Source: Pyrocephalus nanus (taxonomy: Eukaryota > Chordata > Aves > Passeriformes > Tyrannidae). From it: a stretch of DNA of 64,000 nt. The number at the start of each line of letters is the position of its first letter. Within the stretch, counting starts at the first letter, position 1. The stretch covers positions 18,436,001 to 18,500,000 of the forward strand of contig CM076267.1 of NCBI GenBank assembly GCA_038380795.1. Direction: 5' to 3'. Shown one piece after another: positions 50,561-63,700 of the stretch. The position numbers were made by a program, and so were the translations under genes. The notes beneath the pieces were generated by a model. It saw only the letters and a list, made by a program, of their open reading frames with translations. It searched no databases and had not been told where the DNA came from.

Positions 50561-53500
50561 TAACTAAGCTGCCCCGTCCCTCTGTGCATCGGGAATTTAT
50601 GATTATGCCTTGGAGAAATAAGGAATGACCGAGGCGGGGTAACAGACCCATTGCCTTGTGCCAGAAAAGCAGCTCGTGGGCTCCTGGCTGGGCTCAGGAC
50701 CCACGTCCAGCCAGAGCTCTGAGGAAAGGGAAGAGGTTTTCCCTCCACTGCAGCCTGCACCTGCCCCGCTTTATGTACACAAAAACCTTAGTAGCATTTC
50801 CGTGACCCTCCTTATCAGCATTTATCCTGTTTCAAAATACAAAATGCCACCTGGCTGTACGAAGAACAGTTTGATAGCACCAAGCAGAGTAAGTAAAATT
50901 GCGTAAAGTAGTCAGTTTAATAGTCAAAAAAGGAAAGACCAGCCCCTGGTAGAGACAGCTGGACGTAGAAACCTTCTGACTGTCCTTGGCATGCTCAGGG
51001 GCAGTAACTGAGATGTCAGACTGGTGAAAATACAGAAGGTTTTGAGGCAATTGCTTTGCTGTTTTCCTGAACCCACTGAAGAAATCATCACACACAAGCC
51101 AAAATTTCAATTCTGGAGAAGGATTTTTCTGTCACAGAAGCAATGCTTACGGTTTTCATTTTGGCTGAGTCACAGATGATTTTGCAGGACATTTATTTTC
51201 AATGGAACGAAGGATTCCTTGTCCCCTGAACTGCTCATTCTCTTATGCTGACAGCAGAAATATAAGTCTGAATTGATTAACAGTTCTTACATACAGAGTC
51301 TGGCAAATATATCAGGAATTTTACAGAGTCAGACAATTGAGTGGATTTGCTCACTGCTTGTGAACAGCTATCTTTTTACACAACTGCACAGACTGGATCA
51401 CGATGGTTTTTTGCCTAATTGATTCACAGGCATAAACATGGCATGTCTCAAAACAATAGAAGGAAGGACAACTGGTACAGGTGCTCTAGGTAGAAAACTG
51501 AGGTCGGGAAGAGATAAAAACGTGCAGGTGGCAATTGTATGCTGATATTCATCAACATTTAAAAAGTTCAGCCACAAAAAGAAATTATATTTTGACTTTT
51601 CACCTAGTCTATGCAACTTGTTACATAGTTGCCAGCTGACATACCTGCCACGTTTTTGTCTTTGGCTTAGTCATGTAATTGTTTTAAAAGGCCAGGCAAA
51701 TAAAAAACACAATTAGAAGGAATAATAGCAAATAAATTAAATACTTCTATTTTTCTAAATAGAAAATAGCTAAGAATCTAATTAGTCATGACAACAACAA
51801 TGCCGCTTGTAGGAAAGATCAACAAAAAAATGAAATGCTGTTATAATTTCACTTGCATGTAGTAATAAATAAATTAAGTTTTTTCATTTTCTCATAACCT
51901 GTCCTGATCCTGGCTGCTGTCAGTGTTTTCTACGGGAATAGCATTGTATGGGGAAAATACAGTCAGTGGAATACAGAGGCAAAGAAGGACCTACATGATT
52001 GCTTCAGTGTAGCATTGGAAATGTTGCATAGGGGAGAATGTGAAACTAAAGGTTCTCCTGACTTACTGTTTCTCTTTGCAAATAACTCTAAGAATAAAAA
52101 AGGCTTCCTGAGCTTGGCTAAAGATATCTGAGAGCATTTGACCTAGAATCTGTTCAGGCATAACCTTTTGTAACTCTTTGTTTGAATAAGTACAAAGCCA
52201 GTAATCTCTGAACAATTAATAGAGTTAATATTAAAAGGCTGGCAGATTCCTGCTAAGTCCTGACACCAAAACATTTGTTGAGCTGCGTGACTTGATTTCC
52301 TTTTCATCATAAATACATCCAAACTGCCTAATGTGGTTTTTGATACTTGCTATGCTTGTGCAGCACAGTAGTTCTTGTTTTAAGACTTACCATTCCCCTA
52401 AAACTAAATTTCTCAGCATTCTTCAATATTCAGCTCAGTAGGTTTGGGTTTTTTTCCCCCTCTTTTAATTTAATCTCTGTTAGTCCTAATCAGGTCCAGG
52501 TGTTTACCAAGTAAAATTAAAATATATGTTGAGAAAAATCTCAACAGATTCAAGCTATTCAGTATGCACTCCACTTCCAGAAAATCAAGCTCTTCAGTTC
52601 TCAAAAGCCTATGTGCTGTTTAAAATCACAACACTTGATTAATGTGACAAAATTATGCCTTTAATTAGAGTAAACTTTCACAGTTATTCCTGACAGAGTG
52701 AAGGTTTAGAAAATCCAAGCCACCTGTGATTATCTTTGAAAACTGTAGAGGGTTTTTGTTGGATTTTTTGGGTTACCACTCCACACATTCCCCCTTGCTT
52801 TTATCAAAATATTCACAAGTGGTTTTGTATGTATAATGGCTTTACCACAAAAAGCTTCACTACAGTTTCTTAAAGATGGTTACACTAAGAAAACTAATGT
52901 CATACCTTTACACCATCTTTTGTCTTAGCTGCAGTAGTAGACAAGAGAATTATCTCTACTGAAGTACAAGACTGAAGCCACAGAAATAGCTACTTTTTCT
53001 AGTGCAAGGCTGTAACCAGTCATTAGTCTTGTCTCCCCATAAAATGTTTTCTCTAAAAGCCCCCCAAAATAAATTGCATCAGAAGTAATGATTCAGAGGA
53101 TCACATTAAGAAAAAAGTTCAGTAAAAAAGGCATGCCCCAATTTAAGTGTATTTATTATCTTAATGGACTTAGAATTCGTTGAACACATATTATGATTCT
53201 GGTAAAATGAGCTGTGCATTCTTGTTCTTGAGCATTTCAAAAGCCCATTTTAAACTTTTTAAATGGGCCCAAGTACTTCATGAGAGCCAAATTTATCCAT
53301 TGAGCATTAGTAGAGATAACACTAGCTAACTTCTTGGCAGTAGTGCAAAAATCTTTGAAAAGTATCTGTGGTTGAATGTTTCGTGAGGGGTCTTTCCTAT
53401 TACAGTTTGCGTTGATGTTAAGTTTAGAATGATTATTAAAATGTGTATCTTTTATTGCGGATAAGGAAAAGGTTCCAATCGATTAAATCAGTACAACCTG

Positions 53501-54123
53501 TCTCAGTCATTCCCACAAGCTGCTTTTCAACCTAATCTGAAACTCACAGTGGGTACAGTAACGCAAATTGCAGCACAGTAACACTCTGGTGTTCCCCCTG
53601 ACTAAATGCTCTTTTCCAGTACTTACTATCAAGAAGCAGATTTGCACTTGTGATTTGCACTGTGGCAGCTCTGTCCTCAGACAGAACATCCCCCTGATGG
53701 AATTTCGCCTTGAGCTGTAACACAGGATCAGAATTAAATCCTGTGTGGGGTTTTGAGAATAGGAATGATACCCTTCAAATCAGTCAAATCAAATCAAATC
53801 AAATCAAGGGCTTATGATTTCTGAAAGGTCGTTGCAGCTAAGAACGAATAATTAGGTTCAGTGTAGGGTTGACTGGGTGGCATGTAGGGCTTGTGAGGTG
53901 CAGGTCAGACAACGTGACATACTCGCTTCTGCTCGCTGCACTGAGGCTGCATCAAATCAGTCACTCAGCAACGTCTGTAATAAACGATGCATCTGCACTG
54001 GCCAACCTTGAACTTCTCTAAGGCATAAACTTTCCTCCTAGAGAGAACTGTAATAGTCCAGGGTGCATATTACATATGTATGGGTTACAGGGGCTAGGTC
54101 TGCATCTAATGGTAGTTGAAGGT
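50561..54123. other. Upstream intergenic region, proximal part
   Basis: Sequence upstream of the GRB14 CpG island. I see no exon, RNA gene or clear transposon. It holds a TCAAA microsatellite at 53784-53807. Regulatory elements for GRB14 may lie here, but none is recognisable by eye. Confidence 0.7.
53784..53807. repeat. (TCAAA)n pentanucleotide microsatellite
   Basis: Nearly five perfect TCAAA units, preceded by a partly matching copy (TCAAATCAG). Confidence 0.95.
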
Positions 54124-54292
54124 TGTCAATTCACTTCCAGAAATAACTGCAGCAGTATATTATGTGGTTCATTTGTCCATAACTACCCAGAAGATTACAT
54201 CTAGTCCACTAGATGTTGTGGTACTAAGGGTAGTTATGGACAAATGAACCACATAATATACTGCTGCAGTTATTTCTGGAAGTGAATTGACA
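54124..54292. repeat. Perfect 65-bp inverted repeat with 39-nt loop
   Basis: The left arm is 54124-54188 and the right arm is 54228-54292. Each base of the left arm is matched by its complement in the right arm with no mismatch or gap, checked base by base; pairing stops at both the outer and inner edges. The left arm begins TGTCAATTCACTTCC and ends CATAACTACCC. The loop (54189-54227) contains a second perfect hairpin, ACATCTAGT / ACTAGATGT, with a 2-nt spacer at 54197-54216. I see no target-site duplication outside the arms and no similarity to a transposon family I know. Confidence 0.97.
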
Positions 54293-54637
54293 TGTGGATG
54301 ACTTTAAACATCACGTAAATTATAAACTATTTAGCTAAATTAAACAGACGATGCTTCACAACAGCAGAGTACTGCTGATACTTTTTACAGCCCTATTCCT
54401 GTAACTCCACCTCACACAAAGAACACATTTTCTGATCTTACATGCCCTCCAAATCCTGCACAAAACCCCGCAATTATTATGGAGGGAAGGTTTCAGGTGA
54501 CTATGTTATCTACGGTACTCCTTGTGTTTATCCAGCACATAGAAGTTCAGTTTCCATAATGTGAGTTGTTGGGAAATCAGATTCAAGATCCTTAATGCTA
54601 ATCATTTTGTAGAGTGAGAAACAAAATACAAGCATTA

Positions 54638-54750
54638 ACCCCCCACAGAAAAAACAACCAACCAAACAAACAAAACCAAAACCCAACAAACCCAAACCAA
54701 AAACCAACCTAAAACACCAAACAAACCCAAGCCAACCCCCAAAAATCCCC
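54638..54750. repeat. C/A-rich strand-asymmetric tract
   Basis: About 110 nt composed almost only of A and C on the plus strand, with CCAAAC and CCAACC type units and runs of four to six C. The minus strand is therefore G/T-rich with several G-runs of three or more. Confidence 0.9.
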
Positions 54751-57700
54751 AAGAAGAAATGTAGAGCTAAAATGACTTTCTACAAACAGCCACAGAGTCT
54801 CAGCCATTTCTGAGCTGCTGCCAAGGACACTGAAACAGCAGAACCAGACAAAGCACAGTAAGACTCTCCAGATATATGCAAAGAGGAAGACAAATGTCAA
54901 GTTCTTTTGGGCTAAAGGAAACAATATACCTGCTCAGACTCAAGGCAGGCAGCATTCCACTTCTGTTATCAGTGTACAAGGATGTTATATGAAATTTGAA
55001 GATAAAACGGATTCTGTATTTTGAAAAATGATGTCCAGAGATTCATTTGCCTAAATGCAGACATCTAATACCAATTTAGATACCTATTCTACCATGCCCC
55101 AAGACGGCATGGATTTCCTGTTCATCCTATGTCACATGTGACTGTCTAGTGTGGATGTTTCAGATATCATTGGGCATTAAATATGGCAACAGACACTTGT
55201 ATTTAGGTGCCTGAATTTCACTCATATTGTTTAATTGCTGCTTCTTTAACACACAGCTCATAACAGAGTATCCACAACTTTAAGAAACAAAGTGAAAGTC
55301 TGGTAACATTGGACATATTGCAGTGTAAAGGTGGATTTTGGAAACTTTGGTCAGATCTAAGGAGATTTTTCTCTAATTCTAGGAACAGTAAGAAATTTAA
55401 AATTTGTACATATGCATATCTGCATGAATGTGAAGGGGACGGAATTCTTCTCTTTCAAAATCACTAGAATAATTTAGCCCAGATTTGCACCCCCAAATTT
55501 GCACAAGCCCTGGTTGAGCAAAGCAATTTCCAAATCAATCTACGTGTTTATGAGCAATTTAGAATACCTTGAAAATGGGTTCTGAAATGGAAAGCTCTGC
55601 TGAACCTTGATGATAGAGTCATTATGTTCCTGCCAAATGACAGAAACCAAACAAACGCTTATCAGTCCATTCTGGAATTCCTAAGGTAGTGCCTCTGTGT
55701 GATAACATACCTGCCACCATTTTAATACATCACCTGGTAGGACGTTTAGTACTCTTTGGAATTAATCAATCACACAGAGAAGGCCATTTGCTCTGTCTCA
55801 AGAGTTTTTCCAAGAAATCTATATTCAGGAAATGAGGTATTCAATAAACCTTTGAAAAATCAACCTACCATTCATTTTTTAAAAGCATTGTGCTGACTAC
55901 TTGGAAGTTATTATATTAAAAGGTTATTAATGCAAATCTCTGTAATTCAGGAACCCTATCTAACAATGACAATCTCAGCACTTATTAAGGACCTAATTAT
56001 CACAACATCAGTGCACCTAACATTTTAATGTATTTATTCCTTCATACGGATGAGTAAATGTTTGCATCTTTATGTGCCTGAACACATTTAAAAATTAACC
56101 CTAAGTGGGTAGTCAGAGTACCTGACTGAAGACACATTACAGTCTACAAGTAAAGCTGGTCATCACCAAGGAGAGAAAAACAGAAGACTCCAGGGGTCAA
56201 CTAAAAAACCTAAGGGGTTTAGTGCTGACAACCATCCCAGGATAACTTTGTTTCCTCTGAACACAGGGAAAACTTAAGGAGAACTGCCTTCTGACTTGTG
56301 CATCTCATTTTGCTGTCAAAAATTAAATGCAATCCATTTGCTAAGTGATTTTCTTAAAATCTAATGGAATTTGTGGCTGAACAAGGAATGAAAACTCATG
56401 AGTCCAAAATTAGTACTCTAACAATCAGGCCATCCTTCTTTGTATAATGAAGGTTTCTTGTTTCTAAAAATATAAAAAGGTAAATGCATTAATACTTTGG
56501 TACTCTAAACAATAAATCAGCTTTAGATCTGGTCCAAAAGGCAATTTTCCTTTGAGATGGAGAAAAAAGTACATTTTCCTTTGATTTCATTTTTGTTGAA
56601 GCTGTGCTCTGGAGTTGTTTAGTAGCTGCTCTATTTCATTTAAAAAGTGGTTTTTTTCTAATAGTCCTAATTTTACCATGACAGATAGAACAGTTTCATA
56701 ACACTAAATGTAAGCAACCTTCTAGTTCACTTTGCGTATTTATGAAGGAGATATTACACAATACATGAATAATAACATGCAAGATAATTCCAGACAATTG
56801 TGTTACACATAATGGCCCTATAAATTCTATTTAACCATCAAAAAGTCTTACAAAATTTCCCTTGGGAGACTGGGGGGGATTGAGAAAAACACTGGCTACT
56901 GAACATGTTCATAAATAATTTTCACTTGACTTTGAAGAAATTTAACATTTGATGTATCTGAAGTATTTGGGAAGGATCATAAACTGAGATCATATCTAAA
57001 ATTAAGAAAATTGTTATAGCCACTCAGCCCTTTCAAATTCAACCTTCAGTGTTCTCCTTCAGTTCCATAAACTTATCCCAATCCATTATACTTGTCTGAG
57101 AATTCAATATGAGAAAGCAAAATGGTTTGGGGGATTTTTTTCACATTATTTGAACTTATTTTATAAAATAGTGACAGTGCAGTTTTCAGACTTAAAACCC
57201 CCTTGAGCTTTCATCACTCTAATACACCTCCTTTTCATAATGTCCAGATCTTTATACATCCACACTAAACATAAATTTCTCATACTTTCTTATGACTGGA
57301 TTTTTCTGCTACTGGATCACTCCAGCTGACATACCCATTCCACAGATGGACAAAGCATGCAGTCATATTTCTGTCAAATTCACCACAGCACATGATAAAG
57401 AATCTGTAGTAGCTTTATGCTTCTGTGTTTTCATTATGGGCTGTGGGAGGACAGACAATAACTAATATGGCAAAAAGCCTACTGGTGAAAGTTCAACCCA
57501 TTGAAAACCTTTTAAGAAATGTGAACTAACAAAGTGAGTTTGAAGATTCTTCTTTCTGTGGCAACTCTTCAAGGCCTCAAGCCCATTTTGGCTTGTTGTC
57601 AAGCCATGGCCACAGAGCCAATAACACCTATTTATCATATTAATCCAGGATGTATCACTGAGAAACTTACTGACATATTGTATTTTGTGCAAGTCCCTTA

Positions 57701-60337
57701 ACTAAACTCTAATTGATATTCCCCAGCCTGCATGGTTTTAGTTGGAGAAGTTACTTTGTAGTAGCTGGAGGTGGCCCATTAAATATTGCATTTTATCCAA
57801 TGTAATTTCAGCTCAGCAAGGGGTGAAGAGAGTTAATTTTTGCCTGGGATAAGTTTTGTTTCATTGCAACTTGGATGTTTGAGTTTCCATGGGGAGTAAG
57901 AAACCACCATCTAATACAAGACTTCCAAACATTTTACATTTAAAATGTCTTTAAAAGAAAGGTGTATTCTAATATATTTTATTATAACAGTCCCTTTGGA
58001 ACATTTCTCCTTTCGTTTATTTAAAGGGAAGATCTACCATTAAGTGATTTATTAACATATTAAAACCCCATTCCATTTTCTACAGAGTTTGGCTGGCTCT
58101 CAAGCAAGAACGTAGGCTTCTATTATAACATATTGGGAGCTTTCAGAACCAAAGCAATTCATAATAAATTTATTCAAATTGACACATTTCTGGTTACAAT
58201 GTCTTCATTATTTCTTCAGAGTTATGAAACATGCATTATACCACTGTAACCACAGTACTAGTCAAGGAAATCTAATTTTCTGTGAAGTCTGTTTGTACAG
58301 TCATCATGTAGCTCAAGGCATACATTTGATTATTTTCTTGTACTGTTTCTTATATTGGTGTTATTCCAAAGGCTCTGGTGATATTATTACCTCATTACAT
58401 CTAATTCTAAAAAATAGTCTTGCACGGCAGGTTCTAAAAATATATAGCTACATAACAAATTAGAAATAATTACATCACTAAAATCTATTAGGCATACTTT
58501 GAAGAGAAGTGTATTTCACATTATTTTATATATTTCAAACACTTTTCTCTTTAAGTAGTACATGCATTTTATCATCATAGCCAGCAAGCTAGGCAATATT
58601 TTATTCAATTCAAATTAAAGCTGAATTAAATTAACACAGAATAGAATTCCTGAATCATGAGAACACAATCATTAAAATGATCAACATAAACCAAAAAAGA
58701 ACTTTTAAAAGCAAAATCAAAAGGTTCTCCATAAGTATATTTTCTCTCATACTTTATTTATTAAATTCTTCTAACAAGAATTATAATTAAAAAAAAACAC
58801 CACGGTTGATAGCTTCTTTTACAGCTTCTTAGGATGGATTTTTTTCTCTCTCTCACTTTGCTGTCAGAAATGAAAGCCTGAGCTGCAATTATTAAAGGTC
58901 TGAATTTGCATTTTTCAGCAATCCAGAGATATGAGAGCAGCTACTGTTATGAGCATTACCATTATAAAGTTCTTTGTATATAGAGCTTCTAACAAAGTTG
59001 TTGGTCAGCTGTTTGTTAGATGCCTTGCCAGTCATCAGATAATCTTATAGTAGATCAAAAAGAACAGCAAATTAAAATGATAGTTTTGTATACTCCCAGC
59101 TGGTAAATCCTCTGTAAACTAACGCAACTGGACGCAGTGCCCAGTGCTAGAAGCGAATGCAGGAAGCTTGCAGAAGTTAAAGGTATATTATTGGATTTGT
59201 TTGTAAATAGCTATTAGGATTTTTGTCTCCAAACATAGTTCTCTTTTTCCCTAGTTCTTCTTGTTGAGCCGGCTGGACTGGACACCTTACAGAGCTAAAA
59301 ACTCCCCTAAGCCAATATGTCTCAAGCTTAGTGTATTTTGAACAGCTATTTGAGGATGAGCACTGAAGTAAAAAAGACCCCTGATAAGATCTTTTTAGCC
59401 TGAACTACCAGTGAGAAGGATTGAGAGAACAGAGAGTGCAAGATCCCTTCTGGAGTAGTGGAAAAGGGTGCCTTCTCTGCCAAAAGTCACATCAGTTTAG
59501 ACATGGTTCTTTAGGTAACTGAGCTGATTGAGTAAAATAGGCGATGTCAGCTTTATCCTATGAATGAAACTTTCCAGACCTGCCATGGAACATGTCCAAA
59601 ACCAGCTAAAGCAGACACCTGCTGAAACTGTGTCAGGAGCTTATCTGCTAAAAGATATCAGGAAAAGTGAAAGCCAAGGAGAAGTTTACTGTTCCTAGGA
59701 AGGTTTGAAGTATGCATAGTTTATTTCCATTTTCCCCTACAAAGTGCATTACTTTTATTCTTTTTCCCCATGATCAGATATATGCATACCTCTAGTTTTT
59801 GTGTGGAGTCAATTGGGAAAAGTGGAGTCTACCACAGCATCCTCTTCTGAGTCTGCTGCATAGGTGTGGACAAGATACTCTGACCTAAAGAGGTCTTCTG
59901 AACTGCGTGGCAGCAGTCAGCTAGAGCAGGTGAGGTATTGCAATTGTTCCCAGAGTTCAGGGAATTAATGCATTTCCAGTGTCCAGCTGCTGCATAACTT
60001 AGGAAACAGAAACAATTTAACAGCTATTGCAATTTCTTTTCATACTGAGATTCCATTTTTCAGGGAGCAGTAGTGAGAATATATCAAATTGTTGACCCTT
60101 TGCAAGCAGGTTTCAACATAAATTAATTGTTGTGTAAAAAAATGAATTTTATGTTTACAGTGCTATTTGTCACTGAAATGGAGGCTCAATTAGAGTCTCA
60201 ATGATTTACTAAAGACATTTTAAACATAATGTCCAAACAATGCTACATAAATTAAACATGATGTAATTGAGTGTAACACTAAGTGGCTCATCACTGTTGA
60301 TTCATGTGGAAATCAGTGAAATTTTACTGATCATTAT

Positions 60338-60425
60338 GCATTCATTCAGTATTAATGTAGATACCATATGTGCTTCCATAGGGATTCCACTGTTACTAAG
60401 CATTCATTAAGTTTTAATGTACCAT
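60338..60425. repeat. Diverged direct duplication (about 26-30 nt)
   Basis: GCATTCATTCAGTATTAATG at 60338 recurs as GCATTCATTAAGTTTTAATG at 60400. Both continue to a CCAT, with a 4-nt length difference. Two substitutions are seen in the first 22 aligned positions. Confidence 0.6.
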
Positions 60426-60734
60426 TAAAAAGGCATCAAAAGACCCATCTAAAAATACTGCCACAAAGGTAGTTCATTTAAAGAGAGTTAGAGCAGCATG
60501 TTTCACTTTAACATTGCAATACAAAGTAAGTTGATAATGAATCAGCAGAAATAGTTCAGGAGAAAATAGAATTTGATTGCAAGCCAGACTAGAAAGAATG
60601 TTTGAACTGAAGGCAATACATTCTCCCTGTATTTCTGGACAGATACCTGTATTTTTAGGCAAAAGTATTTATCATGCAAGTGCATGGTCTCTAAGCTGAA
60701 AGTAATAAACAACTATCACAGTAAACTAAGCAAA

Positions 60735-60744
60735 CTATATATAT

Positions 60745-60784
<40 letters not shown>

Positions 60785-60785
60785 G
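60735..60785. repeat. (TA)n microsatellite
   Basis: About 50 nt of TA repeats with one CA interruption near the start and ACACA near the end. Confidence 0.95.
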
Positions 60786-63700
60786 CAACCTATATATCAT
60801 ATCCTTTAGGTTTTAAGCTCTTTTGTTCACTGGCCAGAGAACTGAAAAGACTGCCTATGATTCAGATGATCACATTTGGGAATAAATAGAAGTGTGACCA
60901 AAAACTTATCTCAAACTCTTGATCTTGAACAGAGTACATGTGTCCTGTGGGTGACTTGGTACAGCTACAAAAGAAGGCAGATTCAAAAAAATAAATGTGT
61001 CTAGGAGAAAATATTCTCTTCCTAAGATATTGAGATAAATGAAGGATAAGGCATGCTCAGACCTAGATCTTTGCTTTGATAAACCTTGATGACATTTAAC
61101 GGATAAACTGACAAAAGTGTATGTTTCAAATGCCTATTTTATTATGTTGTATAAGGATATGAGTGGCACAGAGAACATGAATGGGGATTGAAGAGTTAAT
61201 GTCTCTTTCACAAGAAGAGCTGGAGGGGATTAAATTAAGCTACGAAGTGGAAGTTCACAACAAACAAACAAACAAACAAACAAAAGAGATGGTTCTTCAG
61301 ACACGTGTCATTAAGTCAAAGAACTTCATGTCACACTGTGCTGTGTAGTTGCTCAAAATTTACAGGAGTTGAAAGAATGAGTTGCTGAGTTTTGGACTAG
61401 TTCAGACTATTAAATACACAGAAATCATCTTCACTTTGGCATTCTCAGAACAAAAAATTGTGGAAGGTTGAGTATGCATTTTATATTTTATAATCTTATG
61501 GTTTTCCCTAGATATAAATTTTTCATCCTTGTCAAAAGCCAGGTAACAGGCTAAATGAGCCCTCAGCTTGGCCCAGTATAGCCATCCTTCCATTATGCTC
61601 TAAAGCTAGAACAGACTATTGCTTGAAGATAAAGGGATTAATCTTGCCTTTGTGTAGCAACTTTTGTGTTGAAACATGGTTATGTCATCCTGATCAGTCT
61701 TCCACTTTTGTTTTTTACTCTAAAGCAGCTCCATTCCTTTAATGTTTCCTGACATGGTTTCCAAAGTTCTAATAACTCTCGTTTTATTCTCTCTCATCCA
61801 AATTGCCTTCCACCATTAGATTAGCAATCTAAAAAGTCAGAATTCAATCTAAAATATCTGCTGCTTTTAACTGTTTATTTTTTGTTTTGTTTTGTTTTTC
61901 ACTTGGAAATTATGTTGCTTTTGCCACTGATGATCAGGCAAATCACATTTCACATCACCACCAAACTGTGTTTTTAAAATAATGTAATAGTTACACAAAA
62001 TAAGACACACCTTCCTTTTCCTGACAATATGGTCTAGCAGACCCTTCCTTACACCTTTTCATCCTTTTATCTTTAGTTGGCGTCAAAGACTATGCCTTTT
62101 ACATCTAGTGAACTTCCAAGCACATCTGACAGCCGAAAATATTTTTTCAATGAGAATTTTTTTTTTTTAAAGGCATTAATAGCAGACACAGTTTGAATAA
62201 AATAAAAACCAAATTAAACTCACCATTTCCAGGCAAAGCCCTGAAGTCCACTTCCTCCCAGACCTCCCTCTCTCAAGGTTCATTTTCCTGATGGACCAGC
62301 CACAGGTGATCTCCATGCATACAACTTGTGTCTGTGTCTCATGGTAGCTCCTGATAAAGCTCTTAACACAGCTCACAGTAGAGCTCTGGTAGAACTCTCT
62401 TACACAGATGTGTAACAGGGGTGCCATGCACTTACCAGCAGGTACACAGACTGGAATGCCCTCCTCTTTCTACCCCTCAGTTGTCTTGGTAAAGGGAGAC
62501 TCAGGTGCCTCTGAGACCTTTCTGTCCTCAGAATGCTGGAGAGGGTCAAAACATGCCAACTCAAAGAGCTGGGACCACCAGCAGCTTGACTGCCTGTGGG
62601 CTGTCTCCCAGCAGACCTTCTGACCACTCAAAAATTACTGCTCATACCAGTGAGCTTTTGATAAGGGGTAACAGTCTGATAATCCTGGAAAGTGAGGCAC
62701 CTAACTGTGCAGCTGCCTGGGTGCCCACCTTTCTCCCCATCCTCTGCAATTTAAAAAGGAAGTCTTCTGCAATCCACTTCTTCAGCCTTTGCTTCACCTC
62801 TTTGTTTAACACAGGTGCTGGAGTTTAGAAGTGCAGCAGATTGACACACATACCATAGGGATTTCCTGGTTTGGTAAGTGCACTTTGTAGCTGCAGGTGG
62901 CCAAATACACTTCAGTTTGAAAAGCACAAGTGCTTAATTAGCTTTCAGCAATTAAAGAAATTAAATAGTGTCTGCTGATGGGACCAATCATACTGTTTAA
63001 CAAAGGTGACCAATTGCAGCTCTTCCTGGATTCCACTCCTTATTTAGTTCAAGTACTTAATTTAGAAAACTGCAATCAGCTTAATTATTTAAAATATTAT
63101 TTTTACAGTATTTTTGATAATTCAGAGCTATATAAAGCCTAAAGCAACTGTGAAATAAATTCATTTTTCCTTCCTTTACCACTTCAGATTAAGTGTGATT
63201 GTAGCTATCATGTCTTACTTCTTGCTCAGGATCACATAGGGGAAAAAAAAGGAAAAAGGGATTAAACAAACAGGCAGACACATATAGCTGAGAGGAAATT
63301 ATGAAATTCTGAGTCCAGCTACAGTTTGGTTTTGTTGGTTGTTGTGGGGTTTTTTTTAGCTAGAAATATATTAACCATTAGTAATTACTCTAGTGGTTAA
63401 TGTACAGCAGCGCTAGCACACTAAGTACACTAGTACTTGCACAGAGCCCTTGTTGGCCAGATTTATATTTTAACAGCTGTTGCAGCTGCAGGTTCTGTGG
63501 ATTTAACTCTCCCTCTGCCCTGAGCTGATCGTACACTTCAATGCCTCTACTGCTCTAGATGTTCACTATCACATACCCAAGCCCAATCTTTAACATTCCT
63601 GTTCTTTTAACTATTCTGTCACTTGTGAAGATTTCCTTGTTTGTACTGTCTTTTAGCACATTCCTGTTGCTCTGGCTATGATGATATCAAATATCACAGG

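Larger units (their letters stand above)
54293..60734. other. Upstream intergenic region, middle part
   Basis: AT-rich DNA without recognisable genes. It contains a C/A-only tract at 54638-54750 and a diverged short direct repeat at 60338-60425. No transposon I can name. Open frames are short and have no recognisable similarity. Confidence 0.7.

Noticed and set aside
49640..50563. Open frames of about 200 to 307 codons on both strands across the CpG island
   Set aside because: Several frames on both strands are open at once because A/T-containing stop codons are rare in this composition. Only the 44-codon end of one minus-strand frame is supported, by its phase-correct splice into GRB14 exon 2.
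54124..54292. Calling the palindrome a microRNA precursor or a MITE
   Set aside because: MicroRNA hairpins are imperfect and shorter, and no known miRNA sequence is recognised. No target-site duplication or known transposon terminus is visible, so neither label is supported.
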